A DNA stretch of 64,000 nt, from positions 1,328,023 to 1,392,022 of the forward strand of contig NZ_KE150457.1 of assembly GCF_000411455.1 (NCBI RefSeq), in the 5' to 3' direction. Origin of the DNA: Microbacterium sp. oral taxon 186 str. F0373. Its GTDB lineage: Bacteria; Actinomycetota; Actinomycetes; Actinomycetales; Microbacteriaceae. Below the pieces are notes generated by a model. The model had not been told where the DNA came from. It searched no databases and worked only from the letters and a program-made list of their open reading frames with translations. Below are positions 1 to 9,601 of the stretch, piece after piece (the first letter of the stretch is position 1; every line of letters starts with the position of its first letter). The translations under genes and the position numbers were made by a program.

Positions 1-193
1 CCCGCTTGATGAGGCTCGTCGCGCGCCAGGCCGGAAGGGCCGCCGCGGCCGCCGCGATCGCGGCATCGGTCTCGGCGGTCGAGGCGAAGGCGACCTCGGC
101 CTGCACGGCACCGGTCGCGGGGTCGTAGACGGGGCCGGTGCGTTCGGTCGATCCGACGGACTGGCCGGCGATGTGATGACGGATGAGGTCCAT
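1..193 (-). CDS. mmsA: Methylmalonate-semialdehyde dehydrogenase (CoA-acylating), N-terminal part
   Basis: The gene runs off the left edge, leaving the first 64 residues. These read as the start of a CoA-acylating aldehyde dehydrogenase: an HHIAGQSV segment, then RTGPVYDPATGAVQAEV and an Ala-rich helix ending PAWRATSLIKR, which closely follows the MmsA subfamily pattern (known members convert methylmalonate or malonate semialdehyde to propionyl- or acetyl-CoA in valine, inositol or beta-alanine breakdown). The ATG lies at the right end. The catalytic part is outside the window, so the exact subfamily is inferred. It diverges from the PucR-type regulator, with 73 bases between them, and propionyl-CoA from it would feed the methylcitrate operon nearby. 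Confidence 0.8.
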   Translation of the reverse strand, partial: MDLIRHHIAGQSVGSTERTGPVYDPATGAVQAEVAFASTAETDAAIAAAAAALPAWRATSLIKR

Positions 194-266
194 GAGGGCT
201 CCTGTTCGGACAGTTCGACCGGGTCGTGACATGCTTATGCTGACGGAGAACAGGGGGGAGACGCAG

Positions 267-1976
267 GTGTCTGATCGTCGCGATGTGGACGGTTCTCGGA
301 CAGAACGTCCGGCCGCCGTTCTGCCGACCGTCTCCGAGGTGCTGGCCCTCGACGCCTTCGCGCCCGGCGCCCCGGTCGTCGTGGTCGGCGGAGCCGCGTT
401 GGAGGCGTCCGTGCGCTGGGTGCACGTCTCCGACAGTGCGGATGTCGCGCGACTGCTCGAAGGCGGAGAGCTGCTCCTGTCCACCGGTTCGGGATGGCCA
501 GACGATCCGCGACGGCTGGCGCACTTCGTCGCGCAGCTGGCCGAGGTGGGCGCTGCGGGCATCGTGCTCGAGCTGGGCGCCCACTACCGCTACGTGCCGG
601 CGGTGCTGGCCGATGCCGCACGCAGCGCCGACATCGCGCTGATCGTGCTGCACCGGGAGGTGAAGTTCGTCACCATCACCGAGGCCGTGCACCGCCGGAT
701 CATCGCCGACCAGACGGCGGCTCTGGAAGCCCGCGACGCGGTGCGCACCCTGTTCACGGGACTTGCGCTGCGCGGGGCGCCGACGGAGTTCATCGTCGAG
801 CAGGTCGGTCTCACGCTGGCCGCCCCGGTGGTGCTGGAGAGCGTCGGGCACGAGGTCGTCGTCGCCCACGTCGGCGGTGCCGCCGAGACCCGCACGCTCC
901 GCGACTGGGCGCGTCGGTCCCGCGCCGCCGCCGCGGCGCCCGACCGGGAGGGGCGCACGATCGTGCCGGTGGAGGCCCGCGGCATCCGCTGGGGATGGCT
1001 CGTGGCGCTGCCCGGCGCCGCCCACCTCGCCGGACGCGACGCCGTGCTCGAGCAGGCGGCCACCGCGCTCGCCCTCGGCAGGCTCGCCGATTCCGGCGGC
1101 GAGGAGTGGTCGCGGCTGGGGCGTCGGCGCGTGGTCGACGCGCTGATCGACGGACGATTCACCAGTCTGTCCGCGGTGGCGGCGCGATTGGATGCCGCGG
1201 GAATGCCCCTCGTCGGCACGGTGGCCTTCGCGGTGGTCACCCTCGTGTCGTCGGGCCGGGGCGGCGACGCGGTCACGGTCGCGGCCGCCGCCGACATCGC
1301 CGCCGCGGCGATCGGCGTGCGCGTCGTGTGCGGCACGAGCACGACCCTCGACGACGGGTCGGCGCTGGTGCGCACGCCGCTGATCCTGGCGGTCGCGGGC
1401 CGCGCGACGAGCGCTGCCGACAACCGTGCCGACGCCTTCGCCGTCGCACTCGAAGATGCCCTGCGGGCGGGGTCGACGTCGGCGCGGGCGCGGGTCGTGC
1501 TCGGCCCGGGCGCGGTCATCCCCGCGCTCGAGCCCGCGGCCGAGTACGAGCGCGCGGTCGGAACGCTCGTCGCGGGCCTTCGCGAGACGATCGACCTCGT
1601 CGGTGCCGACGACAGCTTGCGCGGCGCTTCCCGCCGCGGCGCGGACGGCCGGCGCGTGGCCGAGCGTCCCCTCACCCGGGTGGTGGCGGCGCTCCGCGAC
1701 GATCATCGCCTCGTCGCGCACGCGGAGCGGATGCTCGATCCGGTGCTGGCCGACGGTCGCGCTCGGGGCGGCGACCTTCTCGAGGTGCTGACGGCGCTGC
1801 TCGCGCATCCGTCCAACCGCACGGCGGCCGCCGAAGCGGCGCACCTGTCGCGGTCGGTGTTCTATCAGCGCATCGCCCTGCTCGAAGACCTTCTCGGCGT
1901 CGATTTCGACGATGGGGAGCAGGTCGCCGCTCTCCACGTCGCCGTGCTGACCCATCGGCTGCACGCGGCCGGGTGA
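267..1976 (+). CDS. PucR-family transcriptional regulator
   Basis: The protein has 569 residues. An N-terminal PucR-type domain (VSEVLALDAFAPGAPVVVVGG, with LLSTGSGWP near residue 80) is followed by a long variable middle and a C-terminal PucR-type helix-turn-helix (AEAAHLSRSVFYQRIALLEDLL, about residues 515-545). PucR proteins usually activate nearby catabolic genes in response to a metabolite. The frame is open upstream, but GTG at 267 is chosen because GGGGGGAG ends six bases before it; an ATG at 231 has no clear ribosome site. Divergent placement suggests control of the mmsA-type dehydrogenase; the inducer cannot be told from sequence. Confidence 0.88.
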   Translation: MSDRRDVDGSRTERPAAVLPTVSEVLALDAFAPGAPVVVVGGAALEASVRWVHVSDSADVARLLEGGELLLSTGSGWPDDPRRLAHFVAQLAEVGAAGIVLELGAHYRYVPAVLADAARSADIALIVLHREVKFVTITEAVHRRIIADQTAALEARDAVRTLFTGLALRGAPTEFIVEQVGLTLAAPVVLESVGHEVVVAHVGGAAETRTLRDWARRSRAAAAAPDREGRTIVPVEARGIRWGWLVALPGAAHLAGRDAVLEQAATALALGRLADSGGEEWSRLGRRRVVDALIDGRFTSLSAVAARLDAAGMPLVGTVAFAVVTLVSSGRGGDAVTVAAAADIAAAAIGVRVVCGTSTTLDDGSALVRTPLILAVAGRATSAADNRADAFAVALEDALRAGSTSARARVVLGPGAVIPALEPAAEYERAVGTLVAGLRETIDLVGADDSLRGASRRGADGRRVAERPLTRVVAALRDDHRLVAHAERMLDPVLADGRARGGDLLEVLTALLAHPSNRTAAAEAAHLSRSVFYQRIALLEDLLGVDFDDGEQVAALHVAVLTHRLHAAG

Positions 1977-2051
1977 ATCCGCACGCGGCTGTTGCCTTCT
2001 GTATGCATTAGGGCACCGAAAGCGGTCATCGCTTCCTCGCAGCCTCGCTGA

Positions 2052-2059
2052 TGTATACA
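2052..2059. promoter_or_regulatory. Likely GntR (FadR-type) operator over a promoter
   Basis: TGTATACA is a perfect 8-base palindrome that fits the FCD-type GntR core (GT..AC). It overlaps a -10-like TACACT (2056-2061) placed about 22 bases before the start of the GntR gene, so autorepression and control of the downstream prp genes is the likely reading. A similar TGTATGCA lies about 50 bases upstream. Binding is inferred. Confidence 0.5.
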
Positions 2060-2083
2060 CTATGGGTGTCGAGAGGAGACCGC

Positions 2084-2713
2084 GTGCGTGCCAGTGACCG
2101 TGCCTACCGGGTGCTCCTCGACGAGATCCAGTCCGGCGATCTGGCGCCCGGCACGGTGCTCGCCGAAGTCGAGCAGTCCGTCCGCCTGGGCGTGAGCCGC
2201 ACGCCGCTGCGCGAAGCACTCGGGCGCCTCCTCGCCGACGGCCTCGTCGTGCAGCCGTCGCCGCGACTGACGGTGGTCAGCGACATCGATGCGGGCGACA
2301 TCCGTGAGCTCTTCGAGGTGCGCCGCGCCCTGGAGGAGACGGCTGCGCGCCTCGCCGCCGGCGGGGCAGAGGGAGCGCTGTTCGCGGCGTTGGCCGGGGA
2401 GTTCGCCCGCACGGATGCCGCGGCCGACCCCGACGCCTACTACGCGCTCATCGCGCGCTTCGACGAAACGCTCGACGCGGCCGTCGCCAACGACTATCTG
2501 ACCGCGGCCCTGAAGACCGTGCGCACCCACCTCGTCCGGGTCCGCCGGCTCGCGCGCGACAATCCGGCGCGGCTCGCGGCATCCGTCGCCGAGCACCGCC
2601 TGATCGCATCCGCCGTCGCCGCAGGCGACGCGGAGCTCGCCGCGCACGCCACCCACGTCCACTTGCACAACGCGCTCGTCGCCATCCTCGCCTCGTTGGA
2701 AGGAACCCCATGA
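2084..2713 (+). CDS. GntR-family regulator (FCD subfamily) of the methylcitrate genes
   Basis: The protein has 209 residues: a winged helix-turn-helix (about 1-68, with [20 protein letters not shown]) and an FCD ligand domain (about 75-200, [20 protein letters not shown]). GTG at 2084 is chosen because GAGAGGAG lies five bases upstream; an in-frame ATG at 2051 falls inside the promoter/operator. The last codons overlap the start of prpD by four bases (ATGA), so it is the first gene of the operon and probably represses it until a methylcitrate-pathway metabolite binds. The ligand is inferred from context only. Confidence 0.88.
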   Translation: MRASDRAYRVLLDEIQSGDLAPGTVLAEVEQSVRLGVSRTPLREALGRLLADGLVVQPSPRLTVVSDIDAGDIRELFEVRRALEETAARLAAGGAEGALFAALAGEFARTDAAADPDAYYALIARFDETLDAAVANDYLTAALKTVRTHLVRVRRLARDNPARLAASVAEHRLIASAVAAGDAELAAHATHVHLHNALVAILASLEGTP

Positions 2714-4236
2714 CCGTCATCCACCACGTCCGTGTGCACCGGAGCGAAGAGAACCTCGCCCGCGAAGACCAGCTCGCACACAAGATCGCCGAGGTCGCCG
2801 CCGACCCGGTCGCCGTCGAGCCCGCCGTCGTCGAGATGATCATCAACCGCGTCATCGACAATGCGTCCGTGGCGGCGGCATCCCTCACCCGGGGCCCCGT
2901 CACCGCGGCGCGCGCCCAGGCCCTCGACCACCCGGTCTCGCGGGGAGGTTCGGGTGCGACGGTGTTCGGCGAGCCGAACGAGGTGCGCACCAGTCCCGAG
3001 TGGGCGGCGTGGGCGAACGGGGTGGCCGTGCGCGAGCTCGACTACCACGACACCTTCCTCGCCGCGGAGTACTCGCACCCGGGCGACAACATTCCGCCGA
3101 TCCTCGCCGTCGCCCAGCACGTCGGCGTCGACGGCGCGGCCTTGGTGCGCGCCATCGCGACCGGCTACGAGATCCAGATGGACCTCGTGCGCGCCATCAG
3201 TCTGCACAAGCACAAGATCGACCACGTCGCGCACCTCGGTCCGTCGGCGGCCGCCGGCATCGGCACCCTGCTCGGACTCGACGCCGACACCATCGCCCAG
3301 GCCGTCGCGCAGGCGCTGCACACGACCACGGCCACCCGTCAGTCCCGCAAGGGCGAGATCTCCACGTGGAAGGCGCACGCCCCCGCCTTCGCCGGCAAGA
3401 TGGCGGTCGAAGCCGTCGACCGGGCGATGCGCGGGCAGACCTCTCCGTCGCCGATCTACGAAGGCGAAGACGGCGTCATCGCCTGGATGCTCGACGGCAA
3501 GGATGGCGCGTACGACGTGCCCCTGCCCGCCCCCGGCGAACCCAAGCGCGCGATCCTCGACTCGTACACGAAGGAGCACTCCGCCGAGTATCAGGCACAG
3601 GCGTGGATCGATCTGGCCCGAAAGCTCCACGGCAGCCACCCCGAGCTCTCCGACCCCGCGAACGTGGAGAGCATCGTGCTGCACACCAGCCACCACACCC
3701 ACTACGTGATCGGCTCGGGAGCGAACGATCCGCAGAAGTACGATCCGAAGGCCTCCCGCGAGACCCTCGACCACTCGATCCCGTACATCTTCGCCGTCGC
3801 GCTGCAGGACGGCGGCTGGCACCACGTCGACTCCTACCTGCCCGCTCGCGCCGCCCGCGAAGACACGGTGGCGCTGTGGCACAAGATCACGACGGCGGAG
3901 GATGCCGAGTGGACGCGTCGCTACCACTCCGAAGACCCCGACGAGAAGGCGTTCGGCGGCCGCGTGGAGATCCGGCTCACGGACGGCTCGACGCTCGTCG
4001 ACGAGATCGCCGTCGCCGACGCCCACCCGCTCGGCGCGCGCCCGTTCGCCCGCGCCGACTACGTGCGCAAGTTCCGCCTGCTCGCCGAGCCCGTGCTCGC
4101 CTCGGCCGAGATCGAGCGGTTCCTCGCTCTCGCCGAGCGACTGCCCGAGCTGACCGCCGACGAGGTGCGAGAGCTCAACATCGTCGCCCGCGACGGCGTG
4201 CTGGCCACGGCGGCGAGCCCGAAGGGGCTGTTCTGA
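2710..4236 (+). CDS. prpD: 2-methylcitrate dehydratase (MmgE/PrpD family)
   Basis: A 508-residue MmgE/PrpD protein that dehydrates 2-methylcitrate to 2-methyl-cis-aconitate, step two of propionyl-CoA disposal. Family features visible are the early [25 protein letters not shown] segment (about residues 115-140), [12 protein letters not shown], the [19 protein letters not shown] stretch and the C-terminal [16 protein letters not shown]. Length is normal for PrpD. It overlaps the regulator by four bases and the next gene by one (TGATG), which indicates translational coupling. The adjacent lyase and synthase make the methylcitrate assignment strong. Confidence 0.93.
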   Translation: MTVIHHVRVHRSEENLAREDQLAHKIAEVAADPVAVEPAVVEMIINRVIDNASVAAASLTRGPVTAARAQALDHPVSRGGSGATVFGEPNEVRTSPEWAAWANGVAVRELDYHDTFLAAEYSHPGDNIPPILAVAQHVGVDGAALVRAIATGYEIQMDLVRAISLHKHKIDHVAHLGPSAAAGIGTLLGLDADTIAQAVAQALHTTTATRQSRKGEISTWKAHAPAFAGKMAVEAVDRAMRGQTSPSPIYEGEDGVIAWMLDGKDGAYDVPLPAPGEPKRAILDSYTKEHSAEYQAQAWIDLARKLHGSHPELSDPANVESIVLHTSHHTHYVIGSGANDPQKYDPKASRETLDHSIPYIFAVALQDGGWHHVDSYLPARAAREDTVALWHKITTAEDAEWTRRYHSEDPDEKAFGGRVEIRLTDGSTLVDEIAVADAHPLGARPFARADYVRKFRLLAEPVLASAEIERFLALAERLPELTADEVRELNIVARDGVLATAASPKGLF

Positions 4237-5138
4237 TGCTGTACAGCCAGACCCCGGCATCCGAGAAGCGGCGCGTCCTGCGCGAGCGGCTGCGGGCGGG
4301 GGAGCTCGTGCGCTTTCCCGGCGCGTTCAATCCCCTGTCGGCACGGCTCATCGAGCAGAAGGGCTTCGAGGGCGTCTACATCTCCGGGGCCGTGTTGAGC
4401 GCCGACCTCGGCCTTCCCGACATCGGCCTGACGACGCTGACGGAGGTCGCCGGGCGCGGCCAGCAGATCGCCCGCATGACCGAGCTCCCGGCGATCATCG
4501 ACGCCGATACCGGCTTCGGCGAGCCGATGAACGTCGCCCGCACCATCCAGACCCTGGAAGACGCGGGGCTGGCTGGCACCCACATCGAAGACCAGGTGAA
4601 CCCGAAGCGCTGCGGTCACCTCGACGGCAAGCAGGTCGTCGACACCGGCACCGCCCTCCAGCGCATCCGCGCGGCGGTCGACGCCCGCCGCGACCCGAAC
4701 TTCCTCATCATGGCGCGCACCGACATCCGTGCCGTCGAAGGCCTGGACGCCGCCATCGATCGCGCCAAGGCGCTCGTGGATGCCGGAGCCGACGCGATCT
4801 TCCCCGAGGCGATGCGCGACCTGAGCGAGTTCGAGGCCGTGTGCGCCGCCGTCGACGTGCCGGTGCTCGCGAACATGACCGAGTTCGGCAAGAGCGACCT
4901 CTTCACCGTGGACCAGCTCCGGGGCGCGGGCGTGCAGATCGTCATCTGGCCCGTCTCGCTGCTGCGGATCGCGATGGGCGCGGCATCCCGTGCGCTGGAT
5001 ACGCTGAACGACGAGGGGCATCTGACCTCGCGTCTGGGTGAGATGCAGCACCGCGCCGACCTGTACGACCTGATCGACTACGAGTCGTACAACCATTTCG
5101 ACTCGGACGTCTTCAACTTCCAGATCACGAAGGAGTGA
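4236..5138 (+). CDS. prpB: 2-methylisocitrate lyase
   Basis: The 300-residue enzyme cleaves 2-methylisocitrate to pyruvate and succinate. The isocitrate-lyase/PEP-mutase signature KRCGH lies at residues 124-128 with catalytic Cys126; the metal-binding acids of IIDADTG are Asp89 and Asp91. GAFNPLSARLIEQKGFEGVYISG is the usual N-terminal barrel strand. The start ATG shares one base with the prpD stop, and the stop is one base before the prpC start. The KRCGH context, with a short protein and prp neighbours, separates it from isocitrate lyase. Confidence 0.95.
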   Translation: MLYSQTPASEKRRVLRERLRAGELVRFPGAFNPLSARLIEQKGFEGVYISGAVLSADLGLPDIGLTTLTEVAGRGQQIARMTELPAIIDADTGFGEPMNVARTIQTLEDAGLAGTHIEDQVNPKRCGHLDGKQVVDTGTALQRIRAAVDARRDPNFLIMARTDIRAVEGLDAAIDRAKALVDAGADAIFPEAMRDLSEFEAVCAAVDVPVLANMTEFGKSDLFTVDQLRGAGVQIVIWPVSLLRIAMGAASRALDTLNDEGHLTSRLGEMQHRADLYDLIDYESYNHFDSDVFNFQITKE

Positions 5139-5139
5139 C

Positions 5140-6342
5140 ATGAGCGACCAGCAGATCCAGCCCCAGATCCACAAGGGCCTCGCCGGTGTCGTCGCCGACG
5201 CGACCGCCATCAGCAAGGTCAACCCGGAGACGAACTCACTGCTCTACCGCGGCTACCCCGTGCACGAGCTGGCCGCCACGCAGTCCGCCGAAGCGGTCGC
5301 GTACCTGCTCTGGAACGGCGAGCTGCCCACCGACGATCAGCTCGCCGAGCTGCGCGCGACCGAGCGGCAGCACCGTGCGCTCGCCGACGACGTCAGGGCC
5401 GTCATCGACCTGACCCCGATGGAGGCGCATCCGATGGACGAGGCGCGCTCGGCCGTGAGCGTCCTCGGTGCGCGCGATCTCGCCGGCACCGGATCGGTGC
5501 TCGACGCGAGCGGTTCTCGAGAGGAGAACCTGGCCCGCAGCATCCGTCTGTTCGCCGCCCTCCCCGCGATCGTCGCGTACGGTCAGCGTCGTCGCCGCGG
5601 ACAGGAGCTCATCGCCCCGCGCGACGACCTCGACTACGCGGCGAACTTCCTGTGGATGACCTTCGGCGAGGAGTTCGACCCGGTGGTCGTCGACGCGTTC
5701 AACCGCTCGATGATCCTGTACGCGGAGCACTCGTTCAACGCGTCGACCTTCACGGCGCGGGTGATCACCTCGACCCTCAGCGACCTCTACTCGGCCGTGG
5801 TCGGTGCGATCGGCGCGCTCAAGGGACCGCTGCACGGCGGTGCGAACGAAGCCGTGCTGCACATCTTCGACGAGATCGGGGATGCCGACAACGTGGCGCC
5901 GTGGCTTGATCGGGCACTCGCCGACAAGCGCAAGATCATGGGCTTCGGTCACCGCGTCTACAAGCACGGCGACTCGCGCGTGCCGACGATGAAGGCCGCG
6001 CTCGACACGCTCATCGCGTACTACGACCGCCCCGATGTCGAGGCGCTCTACGCGACGCTCGAGCGCGAGTTCGTCGCCCGCAAGGGCATCTACCCGAACC
6101 TCGACTACCCGTCGGGTCCCGCGTACAACCTGATGGGCTTCGACACCCTGACCTTCACCCCGCTGTTCGTTGCGGCGCGGGTCGTCGGGTGGACCGCGCA
6201 CATCATGGAGCAGGCGGCATCCAACGCGCTCATCCGTCCGTTGTCGGCCTACAGCGGCGTGGACGAGCGCCACATCGAGGGGTTCGTCGACGAGGCCGGC
6301 ACCTCGACGATTTCGCTCCGCGCCGCCGAAGCCGAGGGCTGA
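5140..6342 (+). CDS. prpC: 2-methylcitrate synthase / citrate synthase
   Basis: A 400-residue type II-like citrate synthase fold that condenses propionyl-CoA with oxaloacetate. The catalytic set is visible: His232 in GPLHGGANE, His271 in MGFGHRVYK and Asp322 in PNLDYPSG, plus His197 in HSFNAST. Length and SLLYRGYPVHEL at the N-terminus match the short 2-methylcitrate synthases. It is the last clearly prp gene; an aconitase to convert methyl-cis-aconitate is not in this window. Such enzymes often keep some citrate synthase activity. Confidence 0.94.
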   Translation: MSDQQIQPQIHKGLAGVVADATAISKVNPETNSLLYRGYPVHELAATQSAEAVAYLLWNGELPTDDQLAELRATERQHRALADDVRAVIDLTPMEAHPMDEARSAVSVLGARDLAGTGSVLDASGSREENLARSIRLFAALPAIVAYGQRRRRGQELIAPRDDLDYAANFLWMTFGEEFDPVVVDAFNRSMILYAEHSFNASTFTARVITSTLSDLYSAVVGAIGALKGPLHGGANEAVLHIFDEIGDADNVAPWLDRALADKRKIMGFGHRVYKHGDSRVPTMKAALDTLIAYYDRPDVEALYATLEREFVARKGIYPNLDYPSGPAYNLMGFDTLTFTPLFVAARVVGWTAHIMEQAASNALIRPLSAYSGVDERHIEGFVDEAGTSTISLRAAEAEG

Positions 6343-6348
6343 GCGCTC

Positions 6349-7518
6349 ATGCGTACCGCCGTCATCGTCGACGCCGTCCGCACCCCGTCCGGCCGCGGCA
6401 AGCCGGGTGGCGCCCTCAGCGGCATCCACCCCGTGGACCTCGCCGCCTCCGTCTTGCGGGCGACCCTCGAGCGCAACGGCCTGGAGTCGGCGCAGATCGA
6501 CGACGTGCTGCTCGGCTGCGTCAGCCAGGTGGGCGAGCAGACGATGAACATCGCGCGTCAGGCGGTGCTCGCCGCGGGATTCGATGAGCGGGTTCCGGCG
6601 ACGACGATCGATCGGCAGTGCGGGTCGAGTCAGCAGGCGGCGCAGTTCGCGGCGCAGGGCGTCATGGCCGGCCAGTACGACATCGTCATCGCCGGCGGCG
6701 TCGAATCCATGAGCCGCGTGCCGCTCGGGGTCGCGGCGTCGGTGGCCGGCTCGCCGTTCTCGCCGGGCCTGCACGCCCGCTATCCCGACGGGCTCGTCAA
6801 CCAGGGCGTGTCGGCCGAGCTGATCGCGGCGCGGTGGGGATTCTCGCGCGAGGAGCTCGACGCGTTCGCCGCCGAGTCGCACGAACGCGCCGCCGAGGCG
6901 CAGGCACAGGGCAGGTTCGCCTCGCAGCTGCTGTCCATCGACGGTGTCGAGGTCGATGAGACGGTGCGAGCGGGAACAACCGTCGCGGGGCTGGCTGCGC
7001 TGGCGCCGGCGTTTCGCACGGACGCGATGGCCGAGCGCTTCCCGGAGATCGCGTGGCGGATCACGCCGGGCAACTCCTCGCCGCTGACCGACGGTGCCTC
7101 CGCCGCGCTCATCATGAGCGAGCAGAAGGCGCTCGAGCTGGGGCTGACGCCGCGTGCGCGCTTCCACGCGTTCGCCGTCGTCGGTGACGACCCTCTGATG
7201 ATGCTGACGGGTCCGATTCCCGCGACGCGCCGCGTGCTCGAGCGCAGCGGGCTGACGATCGACGATCTCGACGCGTACGAGGTCAACGAGGCGTTCGCCC
7301 CGGTGCCGCTCGCGTGGGCCGCCGAACTCGGCGCGGATGCCGCCAAGCTCAACCCCTGGGGAGGGGCGATCGCCCTCGGGCACGCGCTCGGCTCCAGCGG
7401 TACGCGTCTGCTCGGCACGCTTCTCGCGCACCTCGAGGCCACCGGGGGACGCTACGGGCTGCAGACCATGTGCGAGGGCGGCGGCATGGCCAACGCCACG
7501 ATCATCGAACGGCTGTAG
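6349..7518 (+). CDS. Acetyl-CoA C-acyltransferase (thiolase)
   Basis: A complete 389-residue thiolase that cleaves 3-ketoacyl-CoA with CoA or runs in reverse. The nucleophile is Cys91 in DRQCGSSQQ, the general-base region holds His345 in NPWGGAIALGHALGSSG, and the second Cys is Cys375 in CEGGG near the C-terminus. The DRQCGSSQQAAQFAAQGV pattern resembles degradative thiolases. It starts six bases after prpC and probably belongs to that operon. Its last codon abuts the broken end of the ROK gene on the other strand, so the sequence just downstream is a rearrangement point rather than a normal intergenic space. Confidence 0.9.
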   Translation: MRTAVIVDAVRTPSGRGKPGGALSGIHPVDLAASVLRATLERNGLESAQIDDVLLGCVSQVGEQTMNIARQAVLAAGFDERVPATTIDRQCGSSQQAAQFAAQGVMAGQYDIVIAGGVESMSRVPLGVAASVAGSPFSPGLHARYPDGLVNQGVSAELIAARWGFSREELDAFAAESHERAAEAQAQGRFASQLLSIDGVEVDETVRAGTTVAGLAALAPAFRTDAMAERFPEIAWRITPGNSSPLTDGASAALIMSEQKALELGLTPRARFHAFAVVGDDPLMMLTGPIPATRRVLERSGLTIDDLDAYEVNEAFAPVPLAWAAELGADAAKLNPWGGAIALGHALGSSGTRLLGTLLAHLEATGGRYGLQTMCEGGGMANATIIERL

Positions 7519-8270
7519 GGGTCGACGATCAGGTGGGCGATGTCCCCGGCGTTGGAGCTCGCTCCGCGCAGAGGAGTGCTGTCCAGGGACAGGCCGACAC
7601 CGGCGCCGGCGCCGTAGTAGAAGAACAGCGCGTCGCCCAGATCGCCGGCCGGCGTCACCCACAGCTCGCCGACCATGGCGGCGATCACGTCCTTCTCCAA
7701 GAGCGCGGGCAGTCCCGTCGTCATCGCCAGCTCCTCCCGCAGCGGCGTGTCCGACCACTCCGGCAGCAGGGGCGGGTTCAGCAGCAGGCCGGCATCCGTG
7801 TCGAGGGGGCCGGGTGCGGCGATGCCGACACCCAAGACGCGAGTCGGATCGGGCAACGAGTCGACGAGGTCGCCGGCGACCGCGCTGATCGCCTGGAGCT
7901 GTCGGCGGCTGGAGGCGCCGGTCGGCTGGATCTCCCGGTGCTGGACGATGCGACCTGCCAGGTCGAGCAGCACCACCGTGGTCACCGCAGGGTCCAGGTG
8001 CACGCCGATCGCGAAGCGCGCCGAGGGTTCGAGCGCGAGCATCGTCCGGGGCTTGCCGGGGCCCGTCCCGACTTTTCCCGCCTCGGCGATGAACCCCTCC
8101 GCCGTGAGCCGGCGGGTCACATTGGTGAGGGTCTGCGCAGACAGTCCGGTCTTCTCGGCGAGCTCCACCCGGCTCATGCCGTCGGGGGAGCGCCGGATGA
8201 GGTCGAGGATCAGGGCCTGGTTGTAGTTGCCCACGCCGAGGAGATTCGAGCCGCGCGTGCTGAGCATCAT
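7452..8270 (-). pseudogene. ROK-family regulator, C-terminally truncated
   Basis: The first 250 residues are a normal ROK repressor: N-terminal winged helix (about 15-75, MSRVELAEKTGLSAQTLTNVTRRL), then the ROK domain with LGVGIAAPGPLD and YYGAGAGVGL. Homology stops at GDIAHLIVDP, just where family members carry the Cys-rich zinc motif and a further 120 or so residues. From that point the frame reads backwards through the last 70 bases of the thiolase gene and stops. A ROK protein lacking the zinc motif and C-terminal lobe is unlikely to work. The breakpoint is at about 7519. Confidence 0.8.
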
Positions 8271-8442
8271 CGCCCTCCTCCCGTGGTCGCTGCGCCTTCA
8301 CGCTAGTACGCGGGACAGCCGGGTGCCCGCAGGAAGGCGATCGGAGCGTCGCGCAAGATACTAGGACGTCCATGTAAAATGATCGCCGTGCCCTACCGGG
8401 CACACCTCCGGCTGTCGATCTGTTTCACAAGGACGTGACGCG
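8271..8442 (+). promoter_or_regulatory. Intergenic region with promoter for acyl-CoA dehydrogenase
   Basis: A 172-base divergent region between the ROK remnant and the acyl-CoA dehydrogenase. TAAAAT at 8375-8380 is a good -10 candidate on the + strand; no convincing -35 box is seen 16-18 bases upstream. AAGGACG about ten bases before the ATG is a usable ribosome site. No palindrome stood out. Confidence 0.4.
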
Positions 8443-9597
8443 ATGAGCATGACTGTGGCCCCCTCCCTCTCCGCCGATGAGCGGGGAGCCATCCTCGAGG
8501 CCGTGCGCGACTTCGCCCGGACGCGGCTGGAACCGCACGCGCTGGAATGGGATCGCGACAAGCACTTCCCGCGGGAGGAGCTCGCCGAGGCCGGCGAGCT
8601 CGGCCTCGGCGGGCTGTACGTGCGTGAGGACGTCGGCGGCACGGCCCTCGCGCGCGAGGATGCCGCACTCGTCTTCGAACAGCTGTCGATGGGCGATCCC
8701 ACGATCGCCGCGTACATCAGCATCCACAACATGGTCGCGTGGATGATCGACACCCACGGCACCTCGGCGCAGCGTCACGAGTGGCTGCCGCGGCTGACGA
8801 CCCTGCGCGACCTCGGCGCGTACTGCCTGACGGAGCCCGGCGCCGGCTCGGATGCCGCGGCCATCACCACCAGTGCGATCGCCGACGGCGACGGTTACGT
8901 GCTCACCGGGGTCAAGCAGTTCATCTCTGGCGCCGGAGAGGCGGCGGTCTACGCCGTCATGGCCCGCACCGGCGAGCCCGGCGCGCGCGGGATCAGCGCC
9001 TTCCTCGTGCCGGCGGATGCCGAGGGCCTGAGCTTCGGACCCAACGAGCGCAAGATGGGGTGGAACGCGCAGCCCACTCGTCAGGTGATCCTCGACGAGG
9101 TGCGGGTCCCGGCATCCGCTCTGCTGGGTAGCGTCGGCGAGGGGTTTCGCATCGCGATGAGCGGGCTCAACGGGGGTCGGGTCAACATCGCGGCCTGCTC
9201 CGTCGGCGGTGCCCAGTGGGCTCTCGATCGTGCCGTGCGCTACGTGCACGAACGCTTCACGTTCGGTGAGGCGCTCGCCGAACGACAGAGCGTCGTGTTC
9301 GCGCTCGCCGACATGGCCACGCAGCTGCAGGCGGCCCGCGCGCTCGTCCGCGACGCCGCCCGCGCCATCGACAACGGGGCCGACGATGTCGCCGTGCAGT
9401 GCGCGATGGCCAAGCGGTTCGCGACCGACGCCGGCTTCGAGGTCGCCAACCGGGCGCTGCAGTTGCACGGCGGGTACGGCTACCTGCAGGAGTACGGGAT
9501 CGAGAAGGTGGTGCGCGATCTGCGGGTGCATCAGATCCTGGAGGGCACGAACGAGATCATGCGGGTGATCATCGGCCGCGACGTTCTGGGAGCATGA
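8443..9597 (+). CDS. Acyl-CoA dehydrogenase (isobutyryl-CoA dehydrogenase-like)
   Basis: A 384-residue FAD enzyme that introduces a 2,3 double bond into a short or branched acyl-CoA and passes electrons to ETF. The N-terminal helical domain is followed by the FAD/substrate segment CLTEPGAGSDAA and, at the C-terminus, LHGGYGYLQEYGIEKVVRDLRV and ILEGTNEIMR with the likely catalytic Glu367. The closing segments resemble isobutyryl-CoA dehydrogenases of valine breakdown, in keeping with the hydratase next door and mmsA in the window; substrate choice remains inferred. The next gene begins four bases after its stop. Confidence 0.9.
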   Translation: MSMTVAPSLSADERGAILEAVRDFARTRLEPHALEWDRDKHFPREELAEAGELGLGGLYVREDVGGTALAREDAALVFEQLSMGDPTIAAYISIHNMVAWMIDTHGTSAQRHEWLPRLTTLRDLGAYCLTEPGAGSDAAAITTSAIADGDGYVLTGVKQFISGAGEAAVYAVMARTGEPGARGISAFLVPADAEGLSFGPNERKMGWNAQPTRQVILDEVRVPASALLGSVGEGFRIAMSGLNGGRVNIAACSVGGAQWALDRAVRYVHERFTFGEALAERQSVVFALADMATQLQAARALVRDAARAIDNGADDVAVQCAMAKRFATDAGFEVANRALQLHGGYGYLQEYGIEKVVRDLRVHQILEGTNEIMRVIIGRDVLGA

Positions 9598-9601
9598 GCA
9601 C

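Noticed and set aside
5236..8403. Very long open frame on the minus strand across prpC and the thiolase
   Set aside because: It is antisense to intact genes with catalytic residues in order, has Arg/Gly-rich low-complexity sequence and arises from high GC. The ROK part is the only real coding piece in it.
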